Shown here one piece after another: positions 34,980-46,800 of a DNA stretch of 64,000 nt. The notes under the pieces are model-generated. The model was not told where the DNA came from. It saw nothing but the letters and a program-made list of their open reading frames with translations, and did not search any database. Source of the DNA: Nectonema munidae. Lineage: Eukaryota; Nematomorpha; Nectonematoida; Nectonematidae. Where the stretch lies: contig JAUIRK010000790.1 in the NCBI GenBank assembly GCA_030549495.1, forward strand, positions 1-64,000, written 5' to 3'. Both the position numbers and the translations under genes were made by a program. Positions within the stretch are counted from its first letter, which is position 1. Each line of letters begins with the position of its first letter.

Positions 34980-36561
34980 GTACAAAACAAAGCAAAGGTA
35001 CACAAAATTTTAAACTAAACTTGAGAATCAGTGTGGTAAGCTTTGAAACATTGATGATGTAGTGGAATTTGACACAGTTCACAGAGAAACTTGCAGACAC
35101 ATTCACATTTCCTGCAGCGGTATTTACGTTGTCTTTCTTTATAACATGGCCAGTGTGGTAGAGAAAGAGCATAACAAATAGAAGTTCCTGCCATGCAGTC
35201 CCCGCGATACCTATATAATTTTGGGGCACGTGCCCTCCCCCCCCCCCCCCCCCCCCCCCCCCGCTGTATTAATCTTTGCCCCCCCCCCCTCCTAAAATTT
35301 TTGGTTGAGATTTCTATAGGTTTTTATACAGAAGTACTTAATGCTTTTCAGCAAAGTAATATAGGATATAAAGTAATATAGGAAATAAATTTTTTGCAAA
35401 TGTGTTTCTTTGCCCCATTTCCCCCCCCCCCCCCCCCCCCCCCTTGAAATTTTGCTTTAGCGCGGGCACTGCTGCCATGTCACTAATAATAAGTCTTCAT
35501 GAAAACGCTTTTTTTCTTTACCATGCAAACTCAAAATCTCATCTTTTTGCTTGTCTTATAAACCAAATTTGTTCCCAGTTTGATCATTTCAATTTTTATC
35601 ATTGATTTTTATATTTAATTTCCATGCACTATTTATCAAAACAGACAGTGTCCATGAGAAATATGGCCACCACCACTTTTAGACCTCATTCTTATCCTAT
35701 ATGCAAAAATATTTTTATCAAATAAATGAACACCCTCACACGTAGCTGTTATATTCTTCTATACTCTTGGTAATATAAAATTTTCTTTTTTACTTTCACG
35801 ACACTATCTTCTAACATATGGACTTAGTTGTAATCCATACACATTTGAAATAACTGTAATCGGTTTATTATTGTTTCACAGAACCATTATTTTATTTGCC
35901 TGATATAAATTTGCATCTGTTTCACCTCTGTTTTTTTGCGATAACTTTATTTGATGGCAATGGAGCACCTTCTCTTCGATTTTCACGGACTGTAGCAGTA
36001 AATCTAATTCCTAACTCTGTCAAATTATCACGTAGTGATCACAGTATATATTACAGCCTTCATATATGTTTCTTTCTTGACAGAAAGATAAAACAATATC
36101 TGCACCTTTGCCTAATTGTGAATGGAAAGATTGGGTACTTTTCCCACAATAGGGAATACTGTGTAGATAAGCACTGTGACTAGAGCATAAAGCCTAAATT
36201 TTGTACCCAAAACTTATAGGTTTAGATCTTATAAATTGCTTAACCGGAAAGGCACCAAAATAAGGAAGGATGGCTTCATCAACACTCATTTTTTCATGTA
36301 AAGTGAAAATTCTACTTACAGAATTCAAATGTCGAAATAATGGTTTTATTATGTATAATAACGTATCATCATTCGGCATAAGTTGGTTGTGCGTAAAATG
36401 AAGAGTTCGGAGTATGCTATCAAAATCATCACGTCATTTGAAACAGCACTATTAAAAACATCGGGTTCAATTCTCCAAAAAAATGTCATTGTGGTAATTT
36501 CACATAACCACACAAGTATAGCACACCTATAAAAGTAAAAATAGAGACAAAAGATAAACAA
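34980..36561 (-). pseudogene. Decayed piggyBac transposase
   Basis: The minus strand shows, from 5' to 3', a catalytic-region piece at 36194-36379 (KMSVDEAILPYFGAFPVKQF, then KPISFGYK, the conserved DDE-domain block around the second Asp), a piece at about 35640-35760 with EEYNSYV and KWWWPYFSWTL, and a C-terminal Cys-rich zinc-binding domain at about 35035-35180 (CRKCECVCKFLCELC then HHQCFKAYHTD). These are the diagnostic blocks of piggyBac transposases in the right order. Stops and frameshifts separate them, and a poly-C-bearing insertion lies at about 35221-35469. No TTAA-flanked ends were found for this copy. Confidence 0.8.
35221..35469. mobile_element. Poly-C-bearing insertion inside the piggyBac remnant
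   Basis: The left edge is GGGGCACGTGCCCTCCCC with a C run of about 26 bases (35237-35262). A second and third C run lie near 35280 and 35421-35443. The right edge is GCGCGGGCACTGC. The edges look like the inverted ends of a short MITE (GGGCAC/GTGCCC), but no target duplication is evident. Confidence 0.5.
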
Positions 36562-36614
36562 TTGATATTGAAATTAGAATGTTCGCTGTAAATTTTAGAT
36601 TCATGCAAAATTAA

Positions 36615-36645
36615 ATTTAAAGAATCTTTATTTAAAAATTTTTGA
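36615..36645. repeat. Exact 31-bp direct repeat, copy 1
   Basis: Starts ATTTAAAGAATCTTTATTTA and is identical to 38705-38735. The flanks differ. Confidence 0.7.
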
Positions 36646-37330
36646 GGTACACATATGGGGATTTATCTCTAGAAATGATGTTGTAATCCATTATTCCAGG
36701 TTTTTCGCTAAAAGGAAAGATTAGGAAATTTAAGATAGAAGCTTTCATCCATTTACATTTTCCCTTATGTTTATCACTCTTTTTGGTTTTCCCGTATTTA
36801 TTTAACTAAGATTTAAATATCTCATTTTAAAGGTAATGTTATACGGATTACGAAAATGTATAAATATTTTAAGTTTGAATTTTTTAAAATACTTTTTTTG
36901 CCTCTGAGTTTGATAAAATAACAAAATTTCTAACTTTGATCGCAAAAAAATATATAAATCATTACATATTTATAATCAGCGTGCCAAAATCTATAAGAAT
37001 AGGTTTTTAATTTTTTAAAATTTTCGATTTTTCAGGCCTTTCAAACGGTCTCAAAATTATGATTTCACATATATTCAACAAATATACAAGTATTATAACT
37101 TTTTAGATTTCTCTTATCATTCTGAATGACAATATTAACTTTATTTTACCATAAATATTTTGGTTAAATTTTTTTTATATATATTTGTCTTGCCAGACCT
37201 ACCTAAATTCACATACACACACAGACACATATCATATGTATAATGCGAGATATTAAAAATATATTTGAAAAAATATTTTTTCAGTATGAAAAGTTTTAAG
37301 AAACTCTTCTCTGTTAAGTAATGATATTAA

Positions 37331-37475
37331 CAGGACCTAGAATCACACAGGTACCAATGATCTTTAAAGGACCTAGATTAAAGGTACAAATGATCTTAAG
37401 CAGGACCTTGAATCACGCGGTACCAATGATCTTTAAGAAGACATAGAATCACGATGATCTAGAATCCAATGTCTC
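37331..37475. repeat. Minisatellite, about four units of 33-37 bp
   Basis: The unit resembles CAGGACCTAGAATCAC then GGTACCAATGATCTTTAA. Unit starts lie near 37331, 37368, 37401 and 37437. Confidence 0.8.
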
Positions 37476-38704
37476 GAGGAAAGCTGGGAACAAACAGGCT
37501 TATCCTAGTGATATATAAAAATAATGGTTAACAGTTTAACATAAAAAACCTTTTGTCCTTATTATTTGTCTTCTAAATATTAATTGACTAATAAAATCGC
37601 AATTTTTTGATTGAAATTAAATAAAATTATATATAGATAATCATGCAATATTTAAAACGAAACAATTTTTACGTTAAAAATTCATGGCATCAAAGTTGAC
37701 TCTTGCTACTATTATCCTTTTAATCTCGATTTTAATCACTTCTCTATGATTCCTTTAATCAAAGTTTTGTTATGTTTTTGATTATGATGTTTTTTAAAAT
37801 ATAAAATTCTATTCCTCGATTGTATTGTTGAAAACATATATATCTGTAAATTTTTTATATAGTTACAATTTTGACAAAATAATTCAAAAAAATTTTCTTT
37901 TAATTTAAATTTCGCTAGAGTTTATGAAGATGAGTAAATATGTTTAATTTTTACTGTAGAAGTAAAATTGTTTGTGGTGATTTAATAAAGAAAACACGAA
38001 AGAAACTGCTTACATCAAAATATGGGCAGTGTCTAAGCTCAACTTGAAGTTAAAAGTTACTTTCATAAAAGTCAGAGAACTAACATAGTTTACTCTCTTC
38101 TTTAATTAATAGAATTCATTTTGGTAATCTTTATCATTGTCAATTTTCCATTTTCAGGACATCATTTTAATTGACAAATATAATTTTTCGTATATATAGA
38201 ATTCATCGTTATCATTGCCTATGTCGATTCTCAAGACTAGATAATGACTACCTTTATCTATTTTTATTTCCCACAGATTTTTTAATAAAAATATGAACAA
38301 AATTTTGCCAAATTTAAATTACAGTTTTTTAATAACATCTCTATGATGAAAATAAAATTTTTTTTCTAAACTATAAGGATCTAATTTGAACTTGAGCATA
38401 GATTTTTTTCTCATAAAGTCAGATATCAAAACTAGTTCACTCAAATACTACAGTGAAAATTTCCTATTTTTATCTGAGCTAATCTAATATACTTTAATTA
38501 TTTAAAAAAGAAAGGGACAATAAAATTTCTTTAATGTGAAGGTATAATTTTTAAATATAAATTTTCCTATAATTTTAAATTCATTTTGCTAATTGTTACT
38601 ACAATTTCAAAAAAAAGAATGAACGATTCCAAAATTTAAATAAAACATTTAATTTAGTTAATTACTGTTATTGATTTTTAATTTTTAAAAGAAAAAAACT
38701 GTAT

Positions 38705-38735
38705 ATTTAAAGAATCTTTATTTAAAAATTTTTGA
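38705..38735. repeat. Exact 31-bp direct repeat, copy 2
   Basis: Identical to 36615-36645, about 2.1 kb downstream of it. Confidence 0.7.
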
Positions 38736-39748
38736 ATAAGTTTTATTTTTTTTAAAACATTATATTTTTTGTTTATTTTTTATTTTTATTTATAAAAATT
38801 TTCCTTTCTCTCTGATATTAAAATTAATTTCAAGGCAACAGAAATGGTTCTCACTAGTTAATTTTTTGCCTTTGAACCATCAGAATTCGAAATTTACAGA
38901 AAATTTTTTACTGCAAAGTATTTTGATAGAAAGAAAAGCTCGAGTTTTATAAGTATGTTAAGTTTTGTCTTAATAACTCTTTTAGTTTTTTTGTAATTGA
39001 CGTTTCTTTTTGCAGCTTATTTTAGACTAACCCGAAGTTTTCTTATTTACACAAAAATTTCAACACTAAGTAGATTATTTCGTTTCAAAATTTCATGCGA
39101 TATATTCAATTCTTTCTTTTATACATGTTATAAAAAAATTAAAATTTAAAAAATAAAGCTTAGTTTTCACCTTTCTTTGTCCAGTTTTTATTGTCAGCTT
39201 AGGCCTATCTAAAGTAAAATATCTTCAATGCCTTCGTGTATGATGATTTTTATTCAATAGAGTTTTGTTAGAATTTAATAATTTTTTGAGCCAAGTAGCT
39301 TTTTTTTAATCAGAATTAGCAAGTCGAGATAAAGAAAATATTTTGTTAAAAAATTCTTAATTTTTTCTTCATTCCAATTTTATTTTTTAATGCCTTTTGT
39401 TGTTTTTTTTGATATGACGTTTGTAGACATATTCTTATTGATTGAAGTAGAGCATATTCTTAATCTGTTCCTATAATAATTTGTTTTAAGCTTTGAGGTA
39501 TTTGTAAAATAAATAATCTTGATGTGAAAAAAACTCGCTATAATTTTTACAATCAGAAAAAAAATAATTGCTCCCAAAACTTGAAATTAAACCATGGGCT
39601 TTCGCTAATGGCGCAAATAGGTCAGCTCGTGCTTCATTCATATGTGTATGATTACTCATGTGAAATGTAATCTCTACATATGTGTTTTCAAGCTCATTTA
39701 TATAGAGTGTTAAATCGTGCTGTCTCACATTTTGCATAAGTTTTCTTC

Positions 39749-39878
39749 TTTACCCTTTGATGATTAGTGTGACACCGGTGTACCAGGAAATGATAATTGT
39801 CTGCTTAAAACATACAAAAATGAATGGAAAAAGAAAGCAGACAATTATTCTTCAAGATTCTGGTCCTCAAAGGGTTAA
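39749..39878. mobile_element. TTAA-type MITE, about 130 bp (copy 1 of 7)
   Basis: Family ends are CCCTTTGAGGACCAG and CTGGTCCTCAAAGGG, flanked by TTAA (TTTA on the left here). Inside, GTCTGCTT and AAAGCAGAC form a second inverted pair. The TTAA target and CCC/GGG ends suggest mobilisation by a piggyBac-type transposase. Confidence 0.8.
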
Positions 39879-40151
39879 TCATCAATTACTTAAGTTTACT
39901 AGCTATCTCAAGACATATTTGCTGAATTATTGTGAGTATTAAAATTTTTTATTTTAGTTTATCACAATTCACTAAGTTTCGCAATATTTTTATTTTTAAA
40001 TACCTTTTTACTGTTAATTATAATATATGTTATTTTTTGCTTTAAACACTATTTGTAAATTTATTTTTTTCACTTATATAAATCAAGTTTTCGTCTAGTA
40101 TAGAACACATGTTATAATCGATTTTTATTTGAAAAACAACAAAAAAAAATG

Positions 40152-40701
40152 GGTACTTTCCTGTTATCGCCCCACCAATCCTTCCACAACAATGGGTGTT
40201 CGGAGGAATTTGCATTGAAACCAATGAAGTATTCATGGTGAATGTTCCAAATCGTTCAGCAGCTACACTATTGCCACTCATCAATCAATACATACGTCCC
40301 GGAACGACTATATTTTCCGATGAGTGGCGTGCCTATCGTACAATTAATGATGAAGGTGTTAAAGGGGTGCCAAATTACCGACATCAGACAGTAAATCACA
40401 GCCGCAATTTTGTGGATCCCAAAACCAGAGTCCATACTCAACATATTGAGCGTGTGTGGCGTTCTGCAAAGGTAAGAAACAAGAGGCATTGTGGAACTAA
40501 TCGAGAGATGCTATCTGGATATTTAGCTGAGTTTCTTTGGCGTCATTGTGGTAATATGTTTGATGCGATTCTTTTTGATATGGTTGAATTTTATCCACCT
40601 ACAGATTAAACGATTTTTCACTTGTTTTTTTAATACATTTGTGTACTTTAATACATGTTATATAACATTTTGGGGTGGTGGGGCGATAACAGGAAAGTAC
40701 C
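40152..40701 (+). mobile_element. Shortened Merlin (IS1016-type) transposon with transposase fragment
   Basis: Inverted ends of at least 25 bp are perfect (GGTACTTTCCTGTTATCGCC on the left), and the 8-bp duplication AAAAAATG lies at 40144-40151 and 40702-40709. The frame that ends in a stop at 40607-40609 codes for about 145 residues of an ISXO2-like transposase: ILPQQWVFGGI, PNRSAATLLPLI, TIFSDEWRAY with the second catalytic Asp, and the H-S-x-N-F-V-D-P to HTQHIERVW block. The N-terminal half, with the first catalytic Asp, is missing: the frame enters straight from the left inverted repeat. The copy therefore looks young but cannot encode a full enzyme. Confidence 0.9.
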
Positions 40702-40734
40702 AAAAAATGATTTCCATCAGTTATTGCTTATTTT

Positions 40735-40960
40735 AAAATTGCATTAAAGCTATTTACATGGCTTTGGCTCTGCCAATTTCAACATATACAGTAGAAAGAT
40801 CTCTTAGTATTATGAGAAGAGTAGACATGGTTGAGGTCAACAACAATGAAAGATGACCGTATGTCTGCACTTTGCATGACGAGCGTACATTGAGAAAGAA
40901 TTTTAGAAGATAAAGAACAATTTATTAAAAAACTGATTGCTGAATTTGGAAAAAAAGCCA
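40735..40960 (+). mobile_element. hAT C-terminal dimerisation fragment
   Basis: The plus strand gives ALALPISTYTVERSLSIMRR, then in another frame TTMKDDRMSALCMTSVH, the order expected in the hAT dimerisation domain (S-x-x-x-E-R-S-x-S, then R-M-S-A-L). A frameshift separates the two, and no ends are visible. Confidence 0.75.
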
Positions 40961-40999
40961 ATGCGGGTGCAATTCTAATTTTAAAATATATTTTAATAA

Positions 41000-42944
41000 A
41001 AATATTATTAATGCTTTGAAATCATAAACATTTTGAAAAAAGGAAAAAAGATTTTTGAAATAACAGACTTTTTTCGAAAAGTTTGAAAAAATTTTACACT
41101 CTAGAAAATCTTCAGTGGACTCCCATGAACTAAACTATTATTTTTAAAACTGTGGTTGTCACAAAACAAGAACTCAAGTTGCAGGTTCTATCAACTCCTA
41201 GGATTGAGCAAGAATTATTTTGATAAAAAAACGCAATCTTTAAAATGCATCAATTGAAATTCAGTATAGCATATAATGCTAGTTCTTTTGCCAGAACTCT
41301 GAAATATTTTCTTTACATAATGATGATTACTTGTATCTAAATTTATTAAAATATCTTCAATTTCGTCAGCTGAATTGTTGGTGAATGTTCATTATTTTTG
41401 AAAATAAAATTTTTACAACTATATACTATATTTATATATTTTGAATTTCTTGGAAGTATCTCAGAATGCAAGGATTTTATAAATACTGATTTAGGAGACT
41501 TATTATGAAGCAAGTCTTTCAACCAACATTTTTGTTTTAACAACAGCCTTAATATAGTTTTCGATTTCGATACTGGTAATTTGTTTTTTTGGTGTTTGAC
41601 TTGGAAATTTTCCAATATATTCGTAATATAATATATAATAAATCGGTATTACTGCTACTTTCCCAGCAAGCTAGGGTCTAGCCGGTGTTGCAACACATAA
41701 AAACACATAAAAGACTACGAAATATTACATTTCCAATATATTCGTATAAGCATATATTAAACTCCTCTTCATATCCGCTTTACTTTCTAACCATGACTTT
41801 CTTCTTTTATATTCTGGACAGGATTTAAGCTTTGAATAAGACCTATAAAGAAAGTTTTTGTGTTAAGCTGTATAAAAAGTTAATAATATTGATCTATCTC
41901 TTCTATAAAATTGCATATTTTTATTACTCTGATAAAAATGTAAGCTTGTTATTTGAATTCTTTAGATAATGATACTTTTTGCTAAATGTTGCTTTCCATG
42001 AACCACAATTATCATAAAAATAATTGTTTCATAAAATTTCTTTTTTGACTAAATAAAATACAAAATTTCTTTTTAATGTGATGTGGAAGTCATCAAACCA
42101 TCCTAAACTTTTATATACCTCTTAATTTTGTGCTGTCTGTACCGATCCGCTTGGTCTATATTATTAATATCCTTATAGATAATTAAATTCCATTTAATTA
42201 AAACTTATTTGGCAATTTTAATTCCTTATAACAATAGTATATTTAAATTAAAAATGTTGTGCAATATCATCTATTTAAAACATTTTTTGCCTCACCTTAA
42301 AAAAGTTTCGATAAGACTTCATGGCATAGAAAAATTGTATTGTTAAATTTTATCAAGTCAACTGAATATTTTTTCTAAAACTATCCAATTTTGGAAATAA
42401 GGTTTTAATTCAATACTATAAATTTTTCATGTGTGACTTGTAAAATTTTTAAGGCGCATAAATCAAGCTTTAATTTGGTTTATTTCATGTTAAAATTGGT
42501 TTATAAATGCAAAAGTTGTAAGCATCATAAGAATTGACTTAATGTGTGGGGCCTAAGCAGAAACTATTTCCAGTAAAATCTTGTGTCGAAGTAGGATATG
42601 TCGAGCATTATGTTAAGTCACAGTTTTTCACCATCCCCAGGTATAATACAAATAAAATGTCCTAAACCGCTTATTTCCTATTTGGACAAGGTAAACATTC
42701 TCTCGACTCGAACCATATTTGTTGTCCATGGTAACATAGCATCATTATATCTCGAAGTACGAAAAACACTATGGCAATTGAAAGCGTAAATTACACAAGA
42801 TCACTCAAGTAGCCGGGAAATTCAGCACTGGGACATTTGCAGCACTCAGATATCATCTGACATGATTGATTATTATTTTCAGTAATTGAGCTTACTGATA
42901 TGATTATATGTTTGCACTATAAACCTTGCACTGCATTCATCGTT
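41000..42944. other. Intergenic spacer
   Basis: No gene is recognised apart from the short insertion at 41609-41746. The stretch 42540-42800 is less AT-rich and has a 63-codon open frame without known motifs. Confidence 0.35.
41609..41746. mobile_element. Short insertion with 17-bp target duplication
   Basis: The word TTTCCAATATATTCGTA occurs exactly at 41609-41625 and 41730-41746, enclosing about 104 bp. A 17-bp duplication suggests LINE-type retroposition of a small RNA-derived or LINE-tail fragment, though no poly-A tail is clear. Confidence 0.55.
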
Positions 42945-43241
42945 CTATGCAAGCCTCTTCCTCTTCCTGAATACCTCACGTTTGGGTGCAGCAAGTGTTT
43001 TCGAATCATTTTCTTTGCATAACAAACAAGAGTTGAAGGCATTTGCTTCAATTAAATACTCTCTTTTAATAACTTCATTGCGAACACTTTTTAACCCAAC
43101 AGGTATGGTTTTCATTATTAAAGCTTGGGGATGATGAATAGCGCACCGGGTTCCAATTACATCTCGAGATTTTTGTTTAATCCGAGTATAAAAACTAGAA
43201 CAAAATTTTTCTAAAGCACAGGTCAGTACACACATACACAT
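42945..43241 (-). mobile_element. hAT transposase fragment (ZBED5-like type)
   Basis: The minus-strand frame gives IGTRCAIHHPQALIMKTIP, then EVIKREYLIEANAFNSCLL and CKENDSKTL. This matches the C-x-x-H-R-x-A-L-x-x-K and I-K-A-N-A-L-N-S-R-L block of hAT transposases of the ZBED5/FAM200 type. It is about 98 codons without ends. Confidence 0.7.
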
Positions 43242-43289
43242 TACACATGTTTATTAGTTTTTAGGCACGTGTAAAGTAGAAATTTAGGG

Positions 43290-43395
43290 GGAGGGTAGGC
43301 GTTCACTCTCATCCTCTAAAAAATTAATTCAACACAATTGGCTGAAGCATTACTCTTCAAATTTCTTGACTTTTTCTAAAATCACCAGCAAAAAA
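43290..43395. mobile_element. Left-end fragment of the satellite-bearing element (third occurrence)
   Basis: Homologous to 28110-28195: a G-rich block, then AAAAAATTAATTC, GGCTGAAGCAT and CTTCAAATTTCTTGACTTTT. No terminal TTAA/CCC is preserved. Confidence 0.65.
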
Positions 43396-43699
43396 TGATC
43401 TTTTTTCTTAAAAATTTTTAAAATTTTAAAAAACTTAAGTTTAAAATTTTTAAACTTAGAATTCTTCTGAATTTAAAGTTTCTTCAAAGTATGTTAGTAT
43501 AAAGACCAGATACCTACTCTTGTTTTACAATTTGTAGACAAACATCGGTTAAAGTAAACTATCATGAAGGATTGGGGAATAAGGCTTAAATTTTAAATCG
43601 AGATGTAAAGTCTCTTTTTTAACATAAATTAAAAGGGATTACTATATTAAGTCGTTAACGACTAGGACACTGAGCATGGAATTCCATCTTCATATTCCT

Positions 43700-43827
43700 T
43701 TAACCCTTTGAGGGACAGTGACACCGGTGTTCCAAAAAACGAAAACCCTCTTCTTTAAATATATAAAAATCCATTGGAAAAGAAAGCAGACCATTAGTCT
43801 TCAAAATTATGGTCAGCAAAGGGTTAA
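43700..43827. mobile_element. TTAA-type MITE, about 130 bp (copy 2 of 7)
   Basis: TTAA on both sides with CCCTTTGAGGGACAG and CAAAGGG ends. It ends about 60 bases before the START gene ATG, so it lies in the gene's 5' flank or untranslated region. Confidence 0.8.
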
Positions 43828-43887
43828 CGTTTACAGGTCTTGGAATAATTTGTGAAAGCATAAATACTTTATTTAGGTGTGAAGTAG

Positions 43888-46800
43888 ATGGTGAACACTC
43901 AACATTACTTGAAACTGGCTGAACAAGTCAAAAATATCCTAAATGACTACGTGAAAGCAGACCAAGATTGGCAACTCCTTAAACAAGATGTACGTAGATT
44001 CCTCACATTTTAAATGCACATTTTCCCACTATTGTCAGCCCATTTTTCACCCGCGCTCATCTTTGTAGTGTCTTATGATTTTACCGTTTTCCATGCATTT
44101 ACTTTGCCTTATATACACACTTCAATATTTTTCATAAGAATAATGGTGGTAGTGTCTATTGTAGGAAGTCTGAAGCAATCGAAAATAATGGCTACATGTA
44201 AGTTGTATTAAAATAATGAATCAACTCATATACACTCGTTTCTATCAATTTCCTGTATTTAAGATATCGAGTGGAAGGATTCATTCAAGCGTCACCTGAA
44301 ATTGTATTTGAGCACATATGTCCTATAAAACAACCTTTGCACTTTAGATTGACGTGGGATAAAAATTGTGCCTCTCTTCACAAAATCAGAGAAATTGATG
44401 AAGTATGAAGTAAATTCAATATTTTTCTTCTTTGTGTTATCAATTATGTAAATAATTTTTTTCTCCATTAATATACAAGGGCGTATACAGAGGGCCCCTT
44501 TCCTCTCATACTCCTTCAACTTTTGTTCTTTCATTACTCCAAGGAAAGGAAATTGCCGCTAGGCAAGAACCCATAGATTAGGAGTTCCTAACCTGGGGTA
44601 TATATACCACCAGTGGTACATTTGCACGCCTAAGGGGGTACATTTATTTTGAGGAAAACAGTAGGATTTATATTGTATTATTACAATCTGTTAATGTCAA
44701 ACGTAACTGATACTAATACTAGTTGTATCGGAGATTACTTTCAAGACACAAAACATTGCGAAAACATAAATCAAACACTTTTGACAGATTTTCTCATCTC
44801 TTTCTCTCTCTCTGTCTTTCTCACCAATGTAAGAATGGTAATCAAATAGATTTTTATTCGTGTGGAATTATGCAAAAATGACGTAGTTTATTTTACTCCA
44901 ATCATAACGACGTATTAACAAGATCCACAGAAAAAATGTTATTATTTAATTGATCCGACTCTGTTTGATTAGTTAACTAATTAGTTAGATGAATGGTATC
45001 CAATTCTATTTTTGGATAATCTTGAAGCATTATAAACAATCCTTAGTTTCATATCATGTCTCTTCTTAATTTTCAATTTGTTCGAAATTATGCCTTGATT
45101 CTATTTAAACTTTTTATAATTTCATTTTTAAAATAAAACTTTTTAATAAATTTTTTATATACTGTATAGAATAATTGTGATAATTTATGAAAAAATTGGT
45201 ACTCCAACTGCGCATTAAAGTTTTTCTGATAAAAAAACACTGCATGCGTATGCTTTTATTTTTAGCATTATCAAGTTGAGTGAAGTCATTTGCAGCGGAA
45301 AAAAGTTTCCAATTAGAACACAAATAGTTGGTTGTCGATAAATTTTTTTACATTTTTCCTAAGAAGTGATATAAGAAACCGATAACAAATTACTGTGTGT
45401 ATTCATCAAGGATAACATTTCTTGCACGTGCCAATTTGGGAAAAAAAACTTACCAAATAATCGTCCTTTTTTACTTTTACTTAACAAATTTACTCCTCGT
45501 ATATACTGTAAAGTACCATAATTTCGCCTGAACAAAATTTCGCGCATTAAAGTTCTAAAACAAATTCGCTTCACGAATAAATATTTCTAAAATTTTAGAT
45601 ATTTAGCCTAAAAAATTTAGTCTTTATACTCATTTGGCATTTAATATCGAAATTACACTGATTTTTGATTTACGAAAGATTTAATGTCAAAAAATTTGAA
45701 ACTCTGGAAATTTAGTTGGCGTAATATTTGTGTTCGCGAATTTGGCGAAATTTAATTCTCGCGTAAATTTCTTACTTTAAAAAGTATACTACAATAATAA
45801 TTTAACATGGTTCAAAAGTATTACTTTTATGGAAAATTTTGACTCTTTTGAGCAGGGTTTTTGCAAGGAACATATCCGACTCTAAATACCTGAAAGCTTA
45901 ACAAATGTAACGCCAACTACCGACTTCTACCCCTTTAAAATCTTCCGAATCCTCATCTTTGCTCACGAGTCTTTATCAAACAAGTTTTGAAATAATGCAA
46001 ATAGATGCTTGAGTAGGGCTGCAGTTTTACGTTTACATATTATTAAATATGCGGTCTTTCTTTTTGATATCTCTATATACTTAACATAAATTATGAGTAA
46101 ATCATATTAAAATGCAGTATTCTGATGCATATCTATGCAAAACATAATCTTGCATAGAAATAGCAATGGTGTACATGAAAAAGGGTATACTTTTTTCTAT
46201 TTCTTTGCCTGATTATATTTTCTATAGATATGTATCAAAGTACCATATGATGTACCCATAATTTTTGGTATACATATTGAGATATCTAAATATGATATGA
46301 TATCAATATATCTAATATTTATATCATTTATTCTAAATTCAACTATTTACTTTGTCACCAAATCCCTATAGAATTAATGTATCCTAATGAAATTTAACCT
46401 CTAAGCCACAGATCAAGTCTAAATCAACTATTTCTTCAACATATGTTTGTTTTATATTCTAAGTACACCTCCTATATTATTTTGGACTTTATTGATAAAG
46501 GCACATGAGAGTCGAAATATACCGATAAAGTTCATATACAATTATGGCAATCGTTCAACAAAATCCATCCTACTTACGAGAGACAACCCCTCATATATTT
46601 AGTCACTATCTTCCGAACTCTCAAAAGGATGAAGACATTCGATAACCTCTCATAATTTTATTCACTATGATCAATTATATTTTACTACCATTTAGGATAA
46701 CATTTTCTCCGTGTATGATTTGATATAATAACAAAGGGGGGACAATGGTGTAAAGATCAGTGTGATTTGAAATATTTATTTAATTTGATTATTTTATATA

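Larger units (their letters stand above)
36562..39748. other. Very AT-rich intergenic spacer
   Basis: No exon or transposase block is recognised. It contains a 36-bp tandem repeat at 37331-37475 and an exact 31-bp repeat at 36615 and 38705. Confidence 0.4.

Noticed and set aside
40152-40701. ISXO2-like transposase as bacterial contamination
   Set aside because: The 8-bp target duplication in local AT-rich DNA and the Merlin-type ends show a eukaryotic Merlin element.
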